Notes under the pieces: model-generated | Told to the model about the DNA's origin: nothing | The model's database searches: none | The model's input: only the letters and a program-made list of their open reading frames with translations | Program-made: the position numbers and the translations under genes | NCBI GenBank assembly: GCA_039000515.1 | Contig: JBCFYV010011135.1 | Coordinates: forward strand, 21,416,927-21,480,926 | Length of the DNA: 64,000 nt | DNA from: Timema cristinae | Taxonomy: Eukaryota > Arthropoda > Insecta > Phasmatodea > Timematidae | Direction: 5' to 3' | Part shown: positions 1-12,419 of the stretch, piece after piece | Position numbering within the stretch: position 1 is the stretch's first letter | Layout of the letters: each line of letters starts with the position of its first letter

Positions 1-64
1 ATGTTGACTGTCAGAATTCAGCTGTGAACTGTCAGTCAGCACCAAAGAAGCCGTGGGGCTACTG
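1..64. mobile_element. Right end of a palindromic MITE (AGCCCC/GGGGCT family)
   Basis: The first 64 bases match the right arm of the small palindromic element seen complete at 50265-50350 and 55227-55447. It ends in GGGGCTACTG followed by TA, as in the other copies, where TA flanks both ends. The left part lies outside the window. TA flanks and CAGTAGCCCC-type ends suggest a Tc1/mariner-type non-autonomous element; the family assignment is inference. Confidence 0.6.
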
Positions 65-249
65 TACCTTTCATATTAATTTAATGAAATATTATCAAGA
101 AATCTCTGAAGAATAGTGAAACTAAGATCGAGGATTTTTTTTAAAGTTAGCATATATATCTAATTCATTAAATATATATATATATTTGTCCAAAATACGT
201 TTATAAGATATGCTCTAATTTTGTATTAACGATGTGTGTGTTTTTTAAG

Positions 250-2851
250 GCAAATGAAACAGCTTATTTAGTTCATGGGCTGATGAGATGCACCAAGGAT
301 GCATTGCTGCTAAATGAGGTACTTTTCCAATTTAAATATGTTTAATTTATTACTCTCACTTAGATATTAATTCTTTGAGTGGCACAAGAAAAGGAGGATA
401 AATTGTTATGGTAAAAATACCTATTAGATGTAATTTATATCAACCTAAATTTTTTGTAAATAATTATAACCGTACTTAAATAGCTTGAATATGAATTTTT
501 TATTGAATATTCTTCAAAAATTTTATAAATAATAATAAAAACTTTATTTTACTGTGAAAATTTTTTTCTAATTTGAAAGAAAATATCTACTTGAGTTATC
601 CAATTCTCAGAATTTTTGCTGAGTGGACTATGTGTTTTCTTTATTTCAAAACTTCGCTAAGAAATAATATAATTTCTTCGAAGATTCTCACAATTGTTAT
701 CACCACCATCTACTAAATATACAAAATAATGATTAATAAAATATTAATTGTCTTGAAAAATAATTACATTTCAATATAATATAACGGAATGCTGGTAGGA
801 TTAACAACCTTTTTTTACATGAAGAGTATAGATTTTTTTGTATCCTTTAAAAATATATATAATTTATTCATAATATATTACTTTCCAGTTGAAACAATTC
901 TCTCTCCAACTTCTACACAGTCGGATACAATTCACAGCCTGTGGATTATTTCCTCTCGATTATAGTCTTATTCATTCTGTAAGTAAATAATATATTTAGA
1001 TTATTATTATTATTAGCACCGCGTCTTACTACCCGTTCGGGTTATACGCACTTACGCTAATGTGTAATGGTAGGGTGATTGTGAGATGAAATGAAGGACC
1101 TACAATTTAACGTGGAATCCGAACCACGGTGGAGGCCTGGCATTCCCCACATTCACAAGATGTCTTGTCAGAGGTGAAGGAAGGGTTTGGTAATCAGATA
1201 AATCTTTGCCGGGACCGAGGATTGAACCCCGGCCGCCAGCTCAGAAGTCTGACACCTTACCCCTAGACCGCCAGGTCACCTATATATATTTTTAGATTAA
1301 AGATAAATCTAGCTCTTAATTTATTCTATTGCATTTATAATCTTTATGTGCTGACGTGTCTCTTAAAACACACTATTTATTTATTATATAGCATTATTAC
1401 GTTTAGCATGATACAAATAGTAAAAATCATATTAGTGACGTTAAAAAAGAAATTAATTCGTATAAAAAATCTTAAGATGATGCATGTTCAGCACAATGAT
1501 TTAATAAATTGGTAATTATATAACATAAATACTATCAATATAAGTATATATGCTCATATAATTGGACAAGTGGACAAAAATTTCATCCTCGACTTGTCTT
1601 GTTTGCAGATGATGATGTTTTTGGTACATATTCTGGTCATTTACATTAAAGTGGATTTTTTAAATGGTTTTCTCAAACTCCTCCCCCTCAAACTTGTACA
1701 CACTTCCTCTAAATTATTTCTTCCTCACCCTTACTCATCAATGAGAATATAATAAAGAATTACTCAAATATACGCACAATAATATGTAAAAGAAATTTCA
1801 AGAAATATGTAATTATGTTATAGTTAAATATTTACGTTAGAAGTTTTTTTTTTCCTCATCCTTTTGTCCCACTGTCTGGTCTAGCTATCAATTTTTAATG
1901 AAGGTGATTAGATAGGGATATAAATCTCTAATTTTTTTTATAAATAAAAGAAACCATTTATGAAGGATTATACCCAATAAACCTGATTGTTCTTAAATCT
2001 AAGCACCTCTGTCCCCAACTTGACGAACATTACATTTAAATGGTATAGGGGGGAAAAGTAGGTGCGATCATATTATACACATTTTCCAGTACAACAACTT
2101 TTATAAAGTCCCATGAGGACCCCAGAATTTTTTTAATGGTTTAAATATGACAGAGACCTCATCTAACCATAATCTAAAGTGTATTAGAAAGGCATCATAA
2201 TTGTCTAACAGATGGCAGCACTAACTCAATATGACAATACCTATTTCAACTATAATCTAAAAAAAGGTCTCATGATTATCTAACAGATGGCAGCACTAAC
2301 TCAATATGACAATACCTATTTCAACTATAATCTAAAAAAAGGTCTCATGATTATCTAACAGATGGCAGCACTAACTCAATATGACAATACCTATTTCAAC
2401 TATAATCTAAAAAAAGGTATCATGATTATCTAACAGATGGCAGCACTAACTCAATATGACAAGACTACTTTTAACCATATTCTAAAGTGTGTTAGTAAGG
2501 TCTCGTGATTGTATAACAGATGGCAGCAATAAATCAATTTAAGTTAAAAATGCACTCTCCCTTTTTTCCTGTACGCTACATTTAGTCTGCATAGTGCATG
2601 CCCACTAAAGCGAGTATATTTCTAGTTTAAGATAGAAATAGAAAATTCTAAAAAAAGTTTAAGGATATTTAAATTTTAATGTTTTTTTTGTTTGTTTTTT
2701 TCAGATTGTTGCCGCCTCAACCATGTACTTGATTATTCAGATCCAGTTTCAAATATCATCCAAAACTAGTTGTGTAAACACATGTGACATTGATCTTGAA
2801 CAATGCCTCATTTTATTAAACAGTACCAATTCAGATGATGTAATCAATTAG
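250..2851 (+). CDS. Gustatory receptor (7tm_7 family), last three exons, 5' partial
   Basis: Three in-frame exons with good splice sites: 250-318 (23 codons, acceptor TTTTTTAAG, donor GTACTT), 889-978 (30 codons, acceptor CTTTCCAG, donor GTAAGT) and 2705-2851 (48 codons plus TAG, acceptor TTTTTTCAG). All introns are phase 0. The middle exon carries the arthropod gustatory-receptor C-terminal block, [10 protein letters not shown] then [10 protein letters not shown], and the last exon continues with the final membrane helix, [12 protein letters not shown], matching the family TY-x-QF position. Such proteins are seven-helix ligand-gated chemoreceptor channels in sensory-neuron membranes. A polar tail of about 30 residues follows the helix. 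Earlier exons lie left of the window, so ligand class cannot be judged. The last intron holds a SINE and a 75-bp tandem repeat. No disabling change is seen. Confidence 0.85.
1001..1280 (-). mobile_element. tRNA-derived SINE (family A), full length, in a gustatory-receptor intron
   Basis: On the minus strand the element starts GGTGACCTGGCGGTCTAGGG (A-box-like), has a B-box-like GGGTTCAATCC, a body ending in CCCGAACGGGTAGTAAGACG, and a (TAA)n tail, seen here as (ATT)n at 1001-1016. Near-matching flanks (TATTTAGATTA type) suggest a target duplication blurred by indels. It matches the other family A copies listed here. Confidence 0.8.
2140..2530. repeat. 75-bp tandem repeat, about five units
   Basis: The block GATGGCAGCA recurs at 2211, 2286, 2361 and 2436, exactly 75 bp apart, and again at 2519 in a diverged unit. 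The three central units are almost identical; the outer ones are diverged and share an AATCTAAAGTGT variant. It sits in the last intron of the gustatory receptor gene. Confidence 0.9.
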
Positions 2852-3222
2852 AGAAATACATAGCAAGTTAATGTGTGAAGTGTTCTTTTTTCGATTAGAA
2901 ACAAAGTAGAATCAAAATTAATGAGACAGTATGTAGGCCGATTCGAATTTCAAACATTTGATTTAAAGTTTTAAAAAATGAAAAATATGTTACTTATCTG
3001 TGGAACTCTAGAAACTAAATATTTATAAAAAAAGAATCGCTAGAGTATTTTATATTTCCCGTAAACAAGTTCCCAAGTATAAGTACGTGATACAATTGAG
3101 TTACTACATATTTTAGTCATTTAAAAATCAATTTTTAATGGGTTTAAGAGCACAAAATTACTTAAATTTAATAAATGTATTTATATTGTTCAATATTTTT
3201 ACAGACGAAGCTTTATAGCTGT
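2852..3222. other. 3' flank of the gustatory receptor gene
   Basis: AT-rich sequence after the TAG stop; it would contain the 3' UTR. An AATAAA lies near 3170, but no strong downstream element fixes the poly(A) site. No ORF of note. Confidence 0.4.
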
Positions 3223-4004
3223 CACAAACCTGATTTTTTTTTTCGAGGTGAGGTTGAAGCTTACATATTTTTTAAGACTATTTGGAGTTTTCAAAGGTTC
3301 GCCCATAGTTGATTAACTGTATATTAAGATTTTAAAAACTGTGAGTATCAAAATTACAAGGCTTCACGTTGATTAACTTTACTCTAAAGATGATAAATGG
3401 CAGAAAAAGACCATTCTCTCCTCAATATAAACAAGACTATACTATTTAAAGCAAAATATCTCTATAAATATGAAAAGATTTAAAACCCTACTTTACCCAA
3501 ACTCCCATTTTTAACGTTATGTTTTGTGGTTTGCAGAAGTATTCATTATTTTAAAAAAACTACATTAAGAAAGTGATAATACCAATAGTGTTTGAATAAT
3601 TAATCAAAATATAAGAGAATTTTTATTGTGAGAAAAACTTAATAGATTATTTTAAAACCAAATATTATTACTTAGTATTCACAGATAAAATCACATAGCA
3701 AAAAGTAATATTTTGAACATATCGTATTATCAATTTTATTAAGTTATGTCTTTAATTTTAAACAGTTTATTTTTAAATATTAACATTGTTATGTCTATGG
3801 CTGTATTAATTCATGAAGGTGGAAGGAGTCAAGAAAATATAAGAAAAGACCAAAAAACCGTCTAAACCACAACAAAAGGCAATCAGATCACAAAACAAAA
3901 CAAAAACTAACTAATTTCGAGGCATAGAGAACCTGATAAAGGAAGCACTATCCAAAAGATAACATAGAGGACAGAAACATGAAGTAGAGACTAATGGTAC
4001 TGAT
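3223..4004. repeat. 0.78 kb segment duplicated at the large-duplication junction
   Basis: This stretch, from CACAAACCTGA to GGTACTGAT, recurs nearly base for base at 35702-36488 in the same orientation, where it separates copies A and B of the 18-19 kb duplication. Its last 190 bp, beginning GGTGGAAGGAGTCAAG, also occurs as a diverged copy at 13533-13735. No terminal inverted repeats or target duplications are seen, so it is not clearly a transposon. Confidence 0.85.
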
Positions 4005-4099
4005 CTAACAATAAACAATGCACAAACAACACCTTTAAATCAGCATGCGTAATAAAGCTTCTGCAATTAATTCGTGCCTGTGTAGTGTTTTTCAGGTAA

Positions 4100-4585
4100 C
4101 GCTTGTCGGACTGGAACTACACAATAACGTAATTTTGTCTGTCTACAATAGCTTACGCAAACACAATCGTATGTCGGAAATGTCGGACCAGCTTGTCGGA
4201 GGAGATGAACATTGTCCATCTTTTGCGTTTATGTTGTTGCATTGGCTTGCGTTCAGCCAATAAAAAAAACAAATATGGATGGATTACTTAAATCAAATAA
4301 TTTGAAGTTATATAGTCTATGACAAAAACGCTTGGAAATGTATAGTAATGAATACAGATTTTCAATTAAAATCATGTGTATTTATCCATTAAAATATTTT
4401 TTAAATATGTATTTCTTATTTGAAAACATTAATATGAATTTGACTTTTATAGTCATCATTGATGTGTGTTCCTATTGGTTGAAATTACGTTTTACGACTT
4501 TTCATTGTAGACAGACTATTTTGTATTTAATAAAAGCGTATTTACGATTGCATTTGCGATTGCGTAGTTGCGAGTCCGACAAGCG
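4100..4585. mobile_element. Non-autonomous DNA transposon (MITE) with CGCTTGTCGGACT ends
   Basis: CGCTTGTCGGACT at 4100-4112 is matched by its reverse complement at 4573-4585. The similarity continues inward, with AACTAC next to both ends and TGTCTGTCTACAAT against its complement ATTGTAGACAGACTA. The roughly 490-bp interior has no sustained reading frame. Superfamily unknown; no clear target duplication. Confidence 0.6.
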
Positions 4586-7190
4586 GGTATGTTGGTTGTA
4601 GACTGGCCTTTACGAGAGACCATCTTTTCTGATCCTAACATAGATTTTCTTCAATATATATACCTTTTGATAACCAACAAGCTCAATAATTAATAGCATG
4701 TTTTTGTGTTCCGCAACTTGTTGACACCAATCCAACACATCTTTGACAACGTCTTTGCTTAGTATCTGTAAGTATTTGATATATGTTTCCCACTTGTAAA
4801 TATCACTTAGAGGGTTACAATGTAACCAGTATATGATGGTATATTTCTTTTCACTTAAATCAAATGCACAAGGGAGTGAGCAATCACTCAATGTACTATT
4901 GCTGCTTTTTCACCGGATTCCAATATCTTTGGTTTGGTTCAATGTGTACTCCATCGTGGATAGAGTTTTTAGTGACAACAGGACAGGCTAGAGTTCGTCT
5001 GACTTCAGGCATTGATATAATTAATGCTGTTCCCTTGGTACTTGATTCACAACGAGAAGATATTGGTTGCGCCATTATGATGTTCGTGTTATGACTTGAC
5101 TCGGAGCCTTTTGGTCCGTCTTATTGAAAATTTTCATCATCAAGTCAACTGTTCCTGACAGACCTGATGCAGTTTGTTGTGGACATAATAGGACGACTGA
5201 ACACATTTGACATTAAGAATCAAATAGCTGAAGCTATTATTATGCCTTTTATGAGAAATTTTTCATATAGATATCATATTCTGAAAATTTCGCATAATAA
5301 ACTAAGTATGTTTTAATGTATTTGGAAACGATACAAACTCATTGTGTTGTTTACTCTTTATTGTTGAGGTTTAGTAATGAAGTGAAGAGTAATATTATTG
5401 GCTAGCAACTAAACTAAAACCACTGGACGACAATTATTCTGACCCGAAGGAACCAATTTTCAAATTTTACTAACATTTTTACTATAAATAATTACAAAAT
5501 GGCATACAGAACTAAATTGCACCAGTTGAGACGGTGTTTCAGTGATTCTGTTTTAAATTCTGCAGGTCTAAATGTTGAAAATGATTTTAAAAATATTTCT
5601 TTGTCACTCAAATTTAAATCATTATGGCAAATTGAAACTTTCAAGCAGTGAAGAAAATTTAAATGTTGACGAACCAAATTACCCCGTGCCAGTGCAACTG
5701 CCACTGCCACCAAGTCAAAACAAATATTGGAAGACACCCCGAATCGAATGGGTGAGAAAAGTTTTTCAAAGCCTTAAAATAAAAAAATAAAAAAACCATC
5801 GAAAAGATATAGGAGGAGAGTTTTAAAAACTATGTTTGGAAAAAGGAAAGAAATAAAAATTAACCATGTTTGGGGAGATATTGAGAAAGACCCTGAGGAA
5901 AACTTCCGCAAGTTTGAAATGCTCCAATGTGGGCGGTAAAATCCCATTATCTTCTACAAAATAATGAATATAAAATACACAAAGAATTGGAATATGTGCA
6001 AAGAGTATTAAGTTAGATCAAACAAACAAATACATTTATAAATTGTCATAGTAACACGATCTCTATTATTGGTTTCTCAGGATATTGACGTTTTTATTTA
6101 CGAAAATCCAAAAGATTGATTGCTTTTCTAACATACATAGACTATTCTAAGAATAAAACCACCAGATTCCCAAATTTAAAATTGACATCTTTATTAAATA
6201 ATCCTGTGAATTATCTGTTACAACGTACTGCATTTCAAACATCTATAGATTCTTGTCAAGAAGATAGAATCGCAGATCAATTGAGGGTTATGGTCGAAAA
6301 GCTCACCAATAATAGCAATGCTGCAGTCCTGAACAGACTAAATTAAGTGGCCAATACAAATTGTATTTTTTTTTTAATCATACATAATTTAGAGTCGAAC
6401 AGAAAAGGTAAGTGAAATTCCAAATTAGCCCTAATCTCATAATAAAAATATCTTTTATTTAAAATTTTTAGTAGAATTCCTTAAAAGTGTAGTGGTTTTT
6501 TTTTATCATTAATAATAGTTCAGCCAACAGGAGACGTAAGCAAAATTCAAAATTAATGTTGCAGTAAAAATTATTTATATTAAAATTTTTAGTAAGATTC
6601 CTTAAAAGTGTTATGTGTTTGTTTCAGAATCTTCACTAAAATCCAAAAATTATATCTCAAAATGTTTAGTTAAAATTATCCATCTTAAATATTATATAAC
6701 AATTCTAAAAAAAAATCACCTTACAATATGAACCCTAACAAGACAATAATTTAATGATCTTTGCCTTCAGAACCAATATTTGACCAAAACCAACCATGAG
6801 CTAAACTGATAGCTCCAACTTACTAACACACATGAGAAGTGCTGGTCTGAATTGAGCTGACAGGAGTAGTTTGTGTTTAGAACCACAATGTCACCAAGAA
6901 GAACTAGATCGATTACTTCAACCAAACTAACAAGAATGAACTGTATCAATCCGCTATAAAATAACAGGATTAATATGTGAGTAGAGCCAGCATGTCATCG
7001 AGCAGAACATGAGTTGAAAAGCTCGCTTCAATTGAACCAACACCAGTGAGCTGTAGAGGTAAGCGTTGTGCTGACTGGAATAACGTGTATAGAGCCATGA
7101 TGCCACCAAGCAAACAATAATCTAGAGAGAGAACTCTATAATATTTCTAGCTTATGTCTGTTCAGTGGTCATGTTGGCTCCACACACACT
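4586..7190. other. Unassigned AT-rich region with short broken ORFs
   Basis: Several short ORF fragments lie here: minus strand 5075 to 4610 in two frames, plus strand 5499-5648 and 5572-5790, and plus strand 6116-6346. Base composition near 4900-5100 and 5480-5780 looks more coding-like than its surroundings, and the pieces could be shards of one decayed transposase or host gene. I recognise no domain. From 6350 to 7190 only AT-rich filler with short local repeats (TCCTTAAAAGTG twice) is seen. Confidence 0.3.
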
Positions 7191-7199
7191 AGTAGGGGT

Positions 7200-7946
7200 T
7201 GAAATGAGCGTTTCGGCCCATTTTATCCCATAAAGTTAACATTGATCCAACTCCTTGAATGAGGTAGATCAATTTCTTCCATAAGAATAACATTGATCTC
7301 CCACATTACGAAATTGGATCACTTTCTCCCACATTGTTTCTCTTAACTTGAGGAGGTGGCCTACTTGGTCCCATAAGAATAGCATTGATCAGTGGCGAAT
7401 CACGAAATATTATATTGGGTGTTAGACATTTCTTTCAAGTTTTATCTTACACTCCCTCCTTACTATTGGGTTATTTTCTCCCGTGCAAATAATACTAAGA
7501 ATTGTCAAAATGAATCGGTGGCGGATCGGAAAATATTATTTTGGGGGTTGATAATTATTTCGAGGTATATTATTGATCCTACTCACTGCGTAGTTTGGTC
7601 ACTTTCTCTCACGTTCGTTTTTCACAGGTAAGGTGGGTCATTTTCTCCTTTAAAAATAGCATTGATCAGTGGCGCATCAGGAAATATTATTTTGGTTGGT
7701 TGACATTAATTATATCAAGTTTTGTCTTGGGCTCTCCTTACTATTGAGGCGATAACTTTAACCAATACGGATAGTATTAAGACGTCTCAAAGTGAGTCAG
7801 TGGCGAATCGGGAAATGTTATTTTGGGGGTTAACAGTTTTTTCGAGTTTTAGCATAGATCCTCCTCGCTGTGGAGTTGGGTCACTTTATCTCACATTGAT
7901 ACTTCTCATAGAGCCAGTGGGTCACTTTTCTCATAAGAATAGCATT
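7200..7946. repeat. Degenerate tandem repeat, long period
   Basis: Blocks such as AGAATAGCATTGATCAGTGGCG, GAAATATTATTTTGG and GGGTCACTTTCTC recur several times at irregular spacing of roughly 140-280 bp, with point changes and indels. It looks like an old satellite-like array. Short ORFs inside it are fortuitous. Confidence 0.65.
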
Positions 7947-7957
7947 GATCAGCAATT

Positions 7958-8238
7958 ATTATTATTATTATTAGCACCACGTCTTACTACCCGTTCGGGT
8001 TGTACGCACTTACGCTAATGTGTAATGGTAGGGTGATTGTGAGATGAAATGGAAGACCTACAGTTTAACGTGGGATCCGAACCACGGTGGCGGCCTGGCA
8101 TTCCACACATTAACAAGATGTCTTGCCAGAGGTGAAGGAAGGGTTTGGTAATCAGATAAATTTGTGCCGGGACCGAGGTTTGAACCCCGGCCGCCAGCAC
8201 AGAAGTCTGACACCTTACCCCTAGACCACCAGGTCACC
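7958..8238 (-). mobile_element. tRNA-derived SINE (family A) with 11-bp target duplication
   Basis: Reverse-strand copy with A-box-like and B-box-like head, CCCGAACGGGT motif and (TAA)n tail. It is flanked by perfect GATCAGCAATT duplications at 7947-7957 and 8239-8249, showing insertion by target-primed retrotransposition into the degenerate repeat. Confidence 0.9.
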
Positions 8239-8399
8239 GATCAGCAATTGAAACCAGAAAATGTATCACGTTTAAATTATATATTTTTGCCACGCCAAGT
8301 GGGGACCCAGTAAACTTTGGGCTGGTTTCTAGGCCATGGATTTCAAATCAGTGCCATTAGATAGTCTCGCTATAGACTTCTCACTTTAGACTACTTAAA

Positions 8400-8560
8400 A
8401 ATAATTAATTGTGAGCCACAGGTGTAAAACAGCACTCTCGCAATATACGAAACCGCAAGGGTTTGAATCCTTGTTCACTGTCTGCCAACATATTTGGTAA
8501 GTTAGGGGATCTTCAGCTCAAATGGTTATATTTGACATAGGTTTAGTAGCAACATAATTT
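8400..8560 (+). mobile_element. Possible tRNA-like SINE relic
   Basis: GGGTTTGAATCCTTG around 8460 resembles an RNA polymerase III B box, with a weak A-box-like stretch about 40 bp upstream. No tail or target duplication could be defined. Confidence 0.3.
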
Positions 8561-8874
8561 ATTTTATTTTGAAACAATGAAAATTACTCTAAAGGGTAGG
8601 GACATTGAAAGAATCCCGCATATGGGTGGATAAAGAGATTGGGAAGCACCTTTTTCGAATTAGAAATCCAATCTCCCGGTAAAACACCATACCCTGGAGC
8701 TAATATTGGGTTTCGAAACCCTGTCGTATTTACGTACCTTCATAAATATGATAGCTGTTATGCAATGCAGGTCTGATTCCTTAGACAGTGTGATGATGTG
8801 AATTTACATTCTACATTCACGAACATATTGTACACTTCATTTCTATAGTCTAGTATTTACTTATGTCTTTTAGA

Positions 8875-10990
8875 AGTGTTCGTTAGGTGGGGTGAAGCGA
8901 TCAGGTTTTCCTTGGTAATGTCGACGGTTTCTATTGCTTCGAGCAATACAAGTCCTTCATCCCAAACTGGTAGCGGGAGCCCAGCCTTGCTGTACACACG
9001 TTCAATGCGGCTTTGTTAATGTTGTGATCTATTAATTGTTGTTGGTTCTCCTTCTCTTACCACCAGATGACTTAGTCCCAATTATCCGTTCACCACTGCT
9101 TTTATCCTCTCGCATGGACGGTAAGGTGATGGATGGTGCCAGAAGATACAGCCATGGGCGACAAGAAAAAGCGGCTCTAGGCCTTTACTTACATTAATAT
9201 AATACATCAGATACACAAGTAGGGCATTAAATAAATAGGTATATATTCGATATTGAAGATACCGGGTAATGTTGCTTCTCTCTCTAGTAGCTCTCACAGG
9301 ACTTGTCGTGAAGGTTCGTCCGGTGAGTTGAGTCTGGAAACGATCCATAACGTGTCCCAATGTGTGTCTCTTATGTAGTTTAATATGTATAGTAGTAGTC
9401 TTTTTATTGATGGGTAGTTGAATACCAGGCCACGTCCCGTTATTATGTTGTAGTAAGCTGTGATGGTGTCAGTCCAGAGTTGGATGTCCGGGCTGTGTCG
9501 TTCCTATTTTTCCAATCTAAAGGTTAGGAGCCTCGGCAGTGACTTCTGGCTGATTGATCTCGGCTGAAGTTTGGAGTCTCTGCACCATGTCCTCTGGCGA
9601 TCGAGGGTTGTAAGCAGCCAGAGAACAGGGAGTGGGGTCAGCGAAGATGGTTGCTAGTGTTCCTATGTATTCTTTCCACATACATCTTGTCCACATGGGG
9701 AGTGATAAAAGGTATTGTGCCAAAACTAGACAACTTCTATACAGACGGCCCTACCTGTATCTTGGCCACCAGATTTTGTAGCGCATCCAACTCATGTAGC
9801 CCATGATTCTGGTAGGGTCTTTGTTGGAAGCTTCTGGTAGGTGCCGTAGTAAGATTTCGGCCCTGTTCCTAGTCATGGGTGTCAATTGAAGTTCGGATGT
9901 TGATGTGGTCAAGACAAAGCCTAGATAAGCTATTCTCTTTTACCAGTTTGTGTGATGATTTCTCGTGGTTTATCGTCATGCCCAATGATGTCATCAGCTC
10001 TGGGACATGTTGCAGCCCCTCCTGTACCAAGCTATAGAAGAGAAATTGCCCAGATAGTCGATTCCCCTGGTGGAGGTTTATACCTCTTCTATTGCCTCTA
10101 CTGATTCTTTAGATGTCTCTTGGAGTATGGATGGTGATAAGGAGTTCCCCATTGGTAGTCTTGTGGTGAAGTATTTTGTACCCCAGTATTTGAGCCCTAG
10201 TGTTCTACCGAATTCTCTAACGATGAGAACTTAATAGAATGCGGATTTTAGAACAATCTTCATGAGGTATGCCTCAGGTGGTATTTTAGTAAAACCTTTC
10301 CTGCAGACAGTAGTGTTAACATTTGTGTCCGTATGTGTTCGGGTCAAGTGCAAATATCTTGTGTGATTCTCCCTCCTTCATTCCCATTGTGTAATCGGAA
10401 AAGTGGGAACTCGTCCAGTGCTCCCCGTGTCTGGTATTAGTAACCTGTTGTCGATCCAATCCTTTATGAGAGTGTCCATCTCCGGGTTATCCCGAGTCCT
10501 TGTGAAGGTGTGTGGGGCACTTTCCGGGCGTGCAAGGTGGACTCCGTTGTCGAGGTTTTTGTTTCTAATGCGGTTGATCAACATATTTTATTGTAGTTCT
10601 TGAACTGCGGGGGTCTGGTACGTGGAGTCTACGATTCACCTTAATAGAAAGTCGTCTTCTAGCAGGATGTTCTTGAGTCCAATTCCTAAGTTGGGGAATG
10701 GTGATACTTGTTCTGACTCGCTTAGGTATCACTCCTCATCGATTTGGTCTTCCGGTGCAGAGTCTATATTAAGCGGGGTTCTCCTTTACTTGATTGTTTG
10801 ATCAGTTGTTGAGGTTCTTCTCTTGTTGATGTTTATGCACAGGTTGAAAGGGTCGTCTCCCGCTCTCCCCTCCACACAATTCAAAAAGTTTCGAATCCTT
10901 GTTCTTACACAATATTTATAAGTCTGCCCGGCTTGCGCCAGTTAAGAAACATCCTGGTTTACTCTCGGGCTCCGGGGCACCTGAACACGC
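8875..10990 (-). pseudogene. Decayed retroelement with reverse transcriptase and RNase H traces
   Basis: A GC-richer island of about 2.1 kb. Read on the minus strand through many frameshifts and stops it gives, in order: an RT N-terminal-like segment (10584-10378), LKSAFYQV followed by RLPMGNSLSP near 10240-10130 (RT fingers/palm blocks), a YLGF-like block near 9930, and DTLWIVSRLNSPDEPSR near 9350, similar to the segment ending RNase H in DIRS and Ty3-like elements. The upstream part (10990-10600) may be gag remains. No long terminal repeats or termini were found. DIRS-like, Ty3-like and BEL-like origins all remain possible. Clearly inactive. Confidence 0.6.
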
Positions 10991-12419
10991 CAGGGCCGAA
11001 AGGAGGGGTTTTCTGTCAATTCTGAGACATCTGACTTGATAGTAACATTTTCAAAACTATGATAACATGGCACACTCAATTGTTAAATAAACCAATAAAT
11101 TTATATTGGCATCTTTAGTAGATCTGGCCATAAATTAGACTACACAAATATACTTTCTTAAGAACTAACATAGTCATAAATAATGAACGTTTAAATGACA
11201 CATAAAAAATAGTAATAGTATAACAAAAACACGCTAGAATTACCTTTTGAACGGATAAATGTATTTACTGTGTATAGATTCATAGTCCATATATTAGCAA
11301 TGTCTGATATTAAAACGGCTCTAGCCAACAAAGTATTAAAGATTAATTTTACAAACGCAATGCCTGTCTTCCTGGTGTGGCAGGTGGAGAGCTTCCTCTA
11401 AACCAAAGAGTCCTGTGGCCTGAATGAAAGAAAAAAACTAAGTTGAGATTACCTTCCATCCCGTTAGTTCAGTGGTGAGTTCAATACGTGATACTTCTCC
11501 TTATCCCTCGTTCTCTAGCGACTTAGAAATATAGGTTTCCCTCAACCTCACTCACTGGAGCACTAACATAGGGAACTCGTGTATTGAGGCTAATAATAAA
11601 AATACTAGAATGAAGAAACTACGGGTGATCACGTGAACTATGATAAGTTTAGTGGATCATGGCTTGAAAGAGGTTGCCAACCTTGGTCTAGACCCTTATC
11701 TAAGTAGGTATTGTGTCTACCTACTGAGCCAAGAGTTCCAATTTCAATTCTTGACACAGCTAAAAATGTATCATTGGTAAGTTTTTGAGCTTCATCTTTC
11801 ACAGCATTTAATCAATATCTGGGAGTGTGTCTTTTATATATTTAAGTTGTTTTTAAACTGTGTGCTGATATAATCAATCAGCTTAAAAGGTGCATGCTAT
11901 AAATAACACAAATGTTTTTAAGTGAATGGGTAGGAAGCTATTTATAAATAATCTTCAAGGAATACGATTAGGGGTCATCAAGCTTGGATATTTTCATTCG
12001 AGTCGGAACTCGAGTCAATATTTCTAAAAGCTCCTGACTTGTGTCGAGTTCGAATATATTCATAATTTTGAAATGTATAGAGTATATTTTTGTTTAATTT
12101 AAATGTAAATAGGTATCACATATTTAAATTTTCATATTTAAAAAATATATTATAACACATGTTCTTAAAATATGAATGACACTCATTTTTATAAATATAA
12201 ATTCTTTTAGGAAAAAAGTTAATAAATGGAAATATCGGTTTTTAATCTGTAAATAACATATAAAAAACTCAATTCAAAAATAATACCACTAAAAAAAGGC
12301 CTACAAAAATGTAAATGGCTTCAACACTCATGTCTTTAAAGACATTAAAATTACACTAACAATTATAAAAAAATTTAATAAAATTAATAATTGTATGATG
12401 GCTTAGAAATCTACAATAA
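10991..12419. other. Intergenic region with tRNA-like SINE fragments
   Basis: Mostly AT-rich filler. Two short tRNA-like pieces occur: TTAGTTCAGTGGTGAGTTC near 11465 (A-box-like, plus strand), and a minus-strand CTTGGCTCAGTAGGTAGACA stretch near 11735. Around 11985-12060 is a diverged segment rich in TCGAGT/TTCGAA words resembling the ends of the hAT-like element at 60006. No gene is seen. Confidence 0.35.

Noticed and set aside
2140..2530. CRISPR-like array
   Set aside because: The whole 75-bp unit repeats without unique spacers, and the context is an intron of an animal gene.
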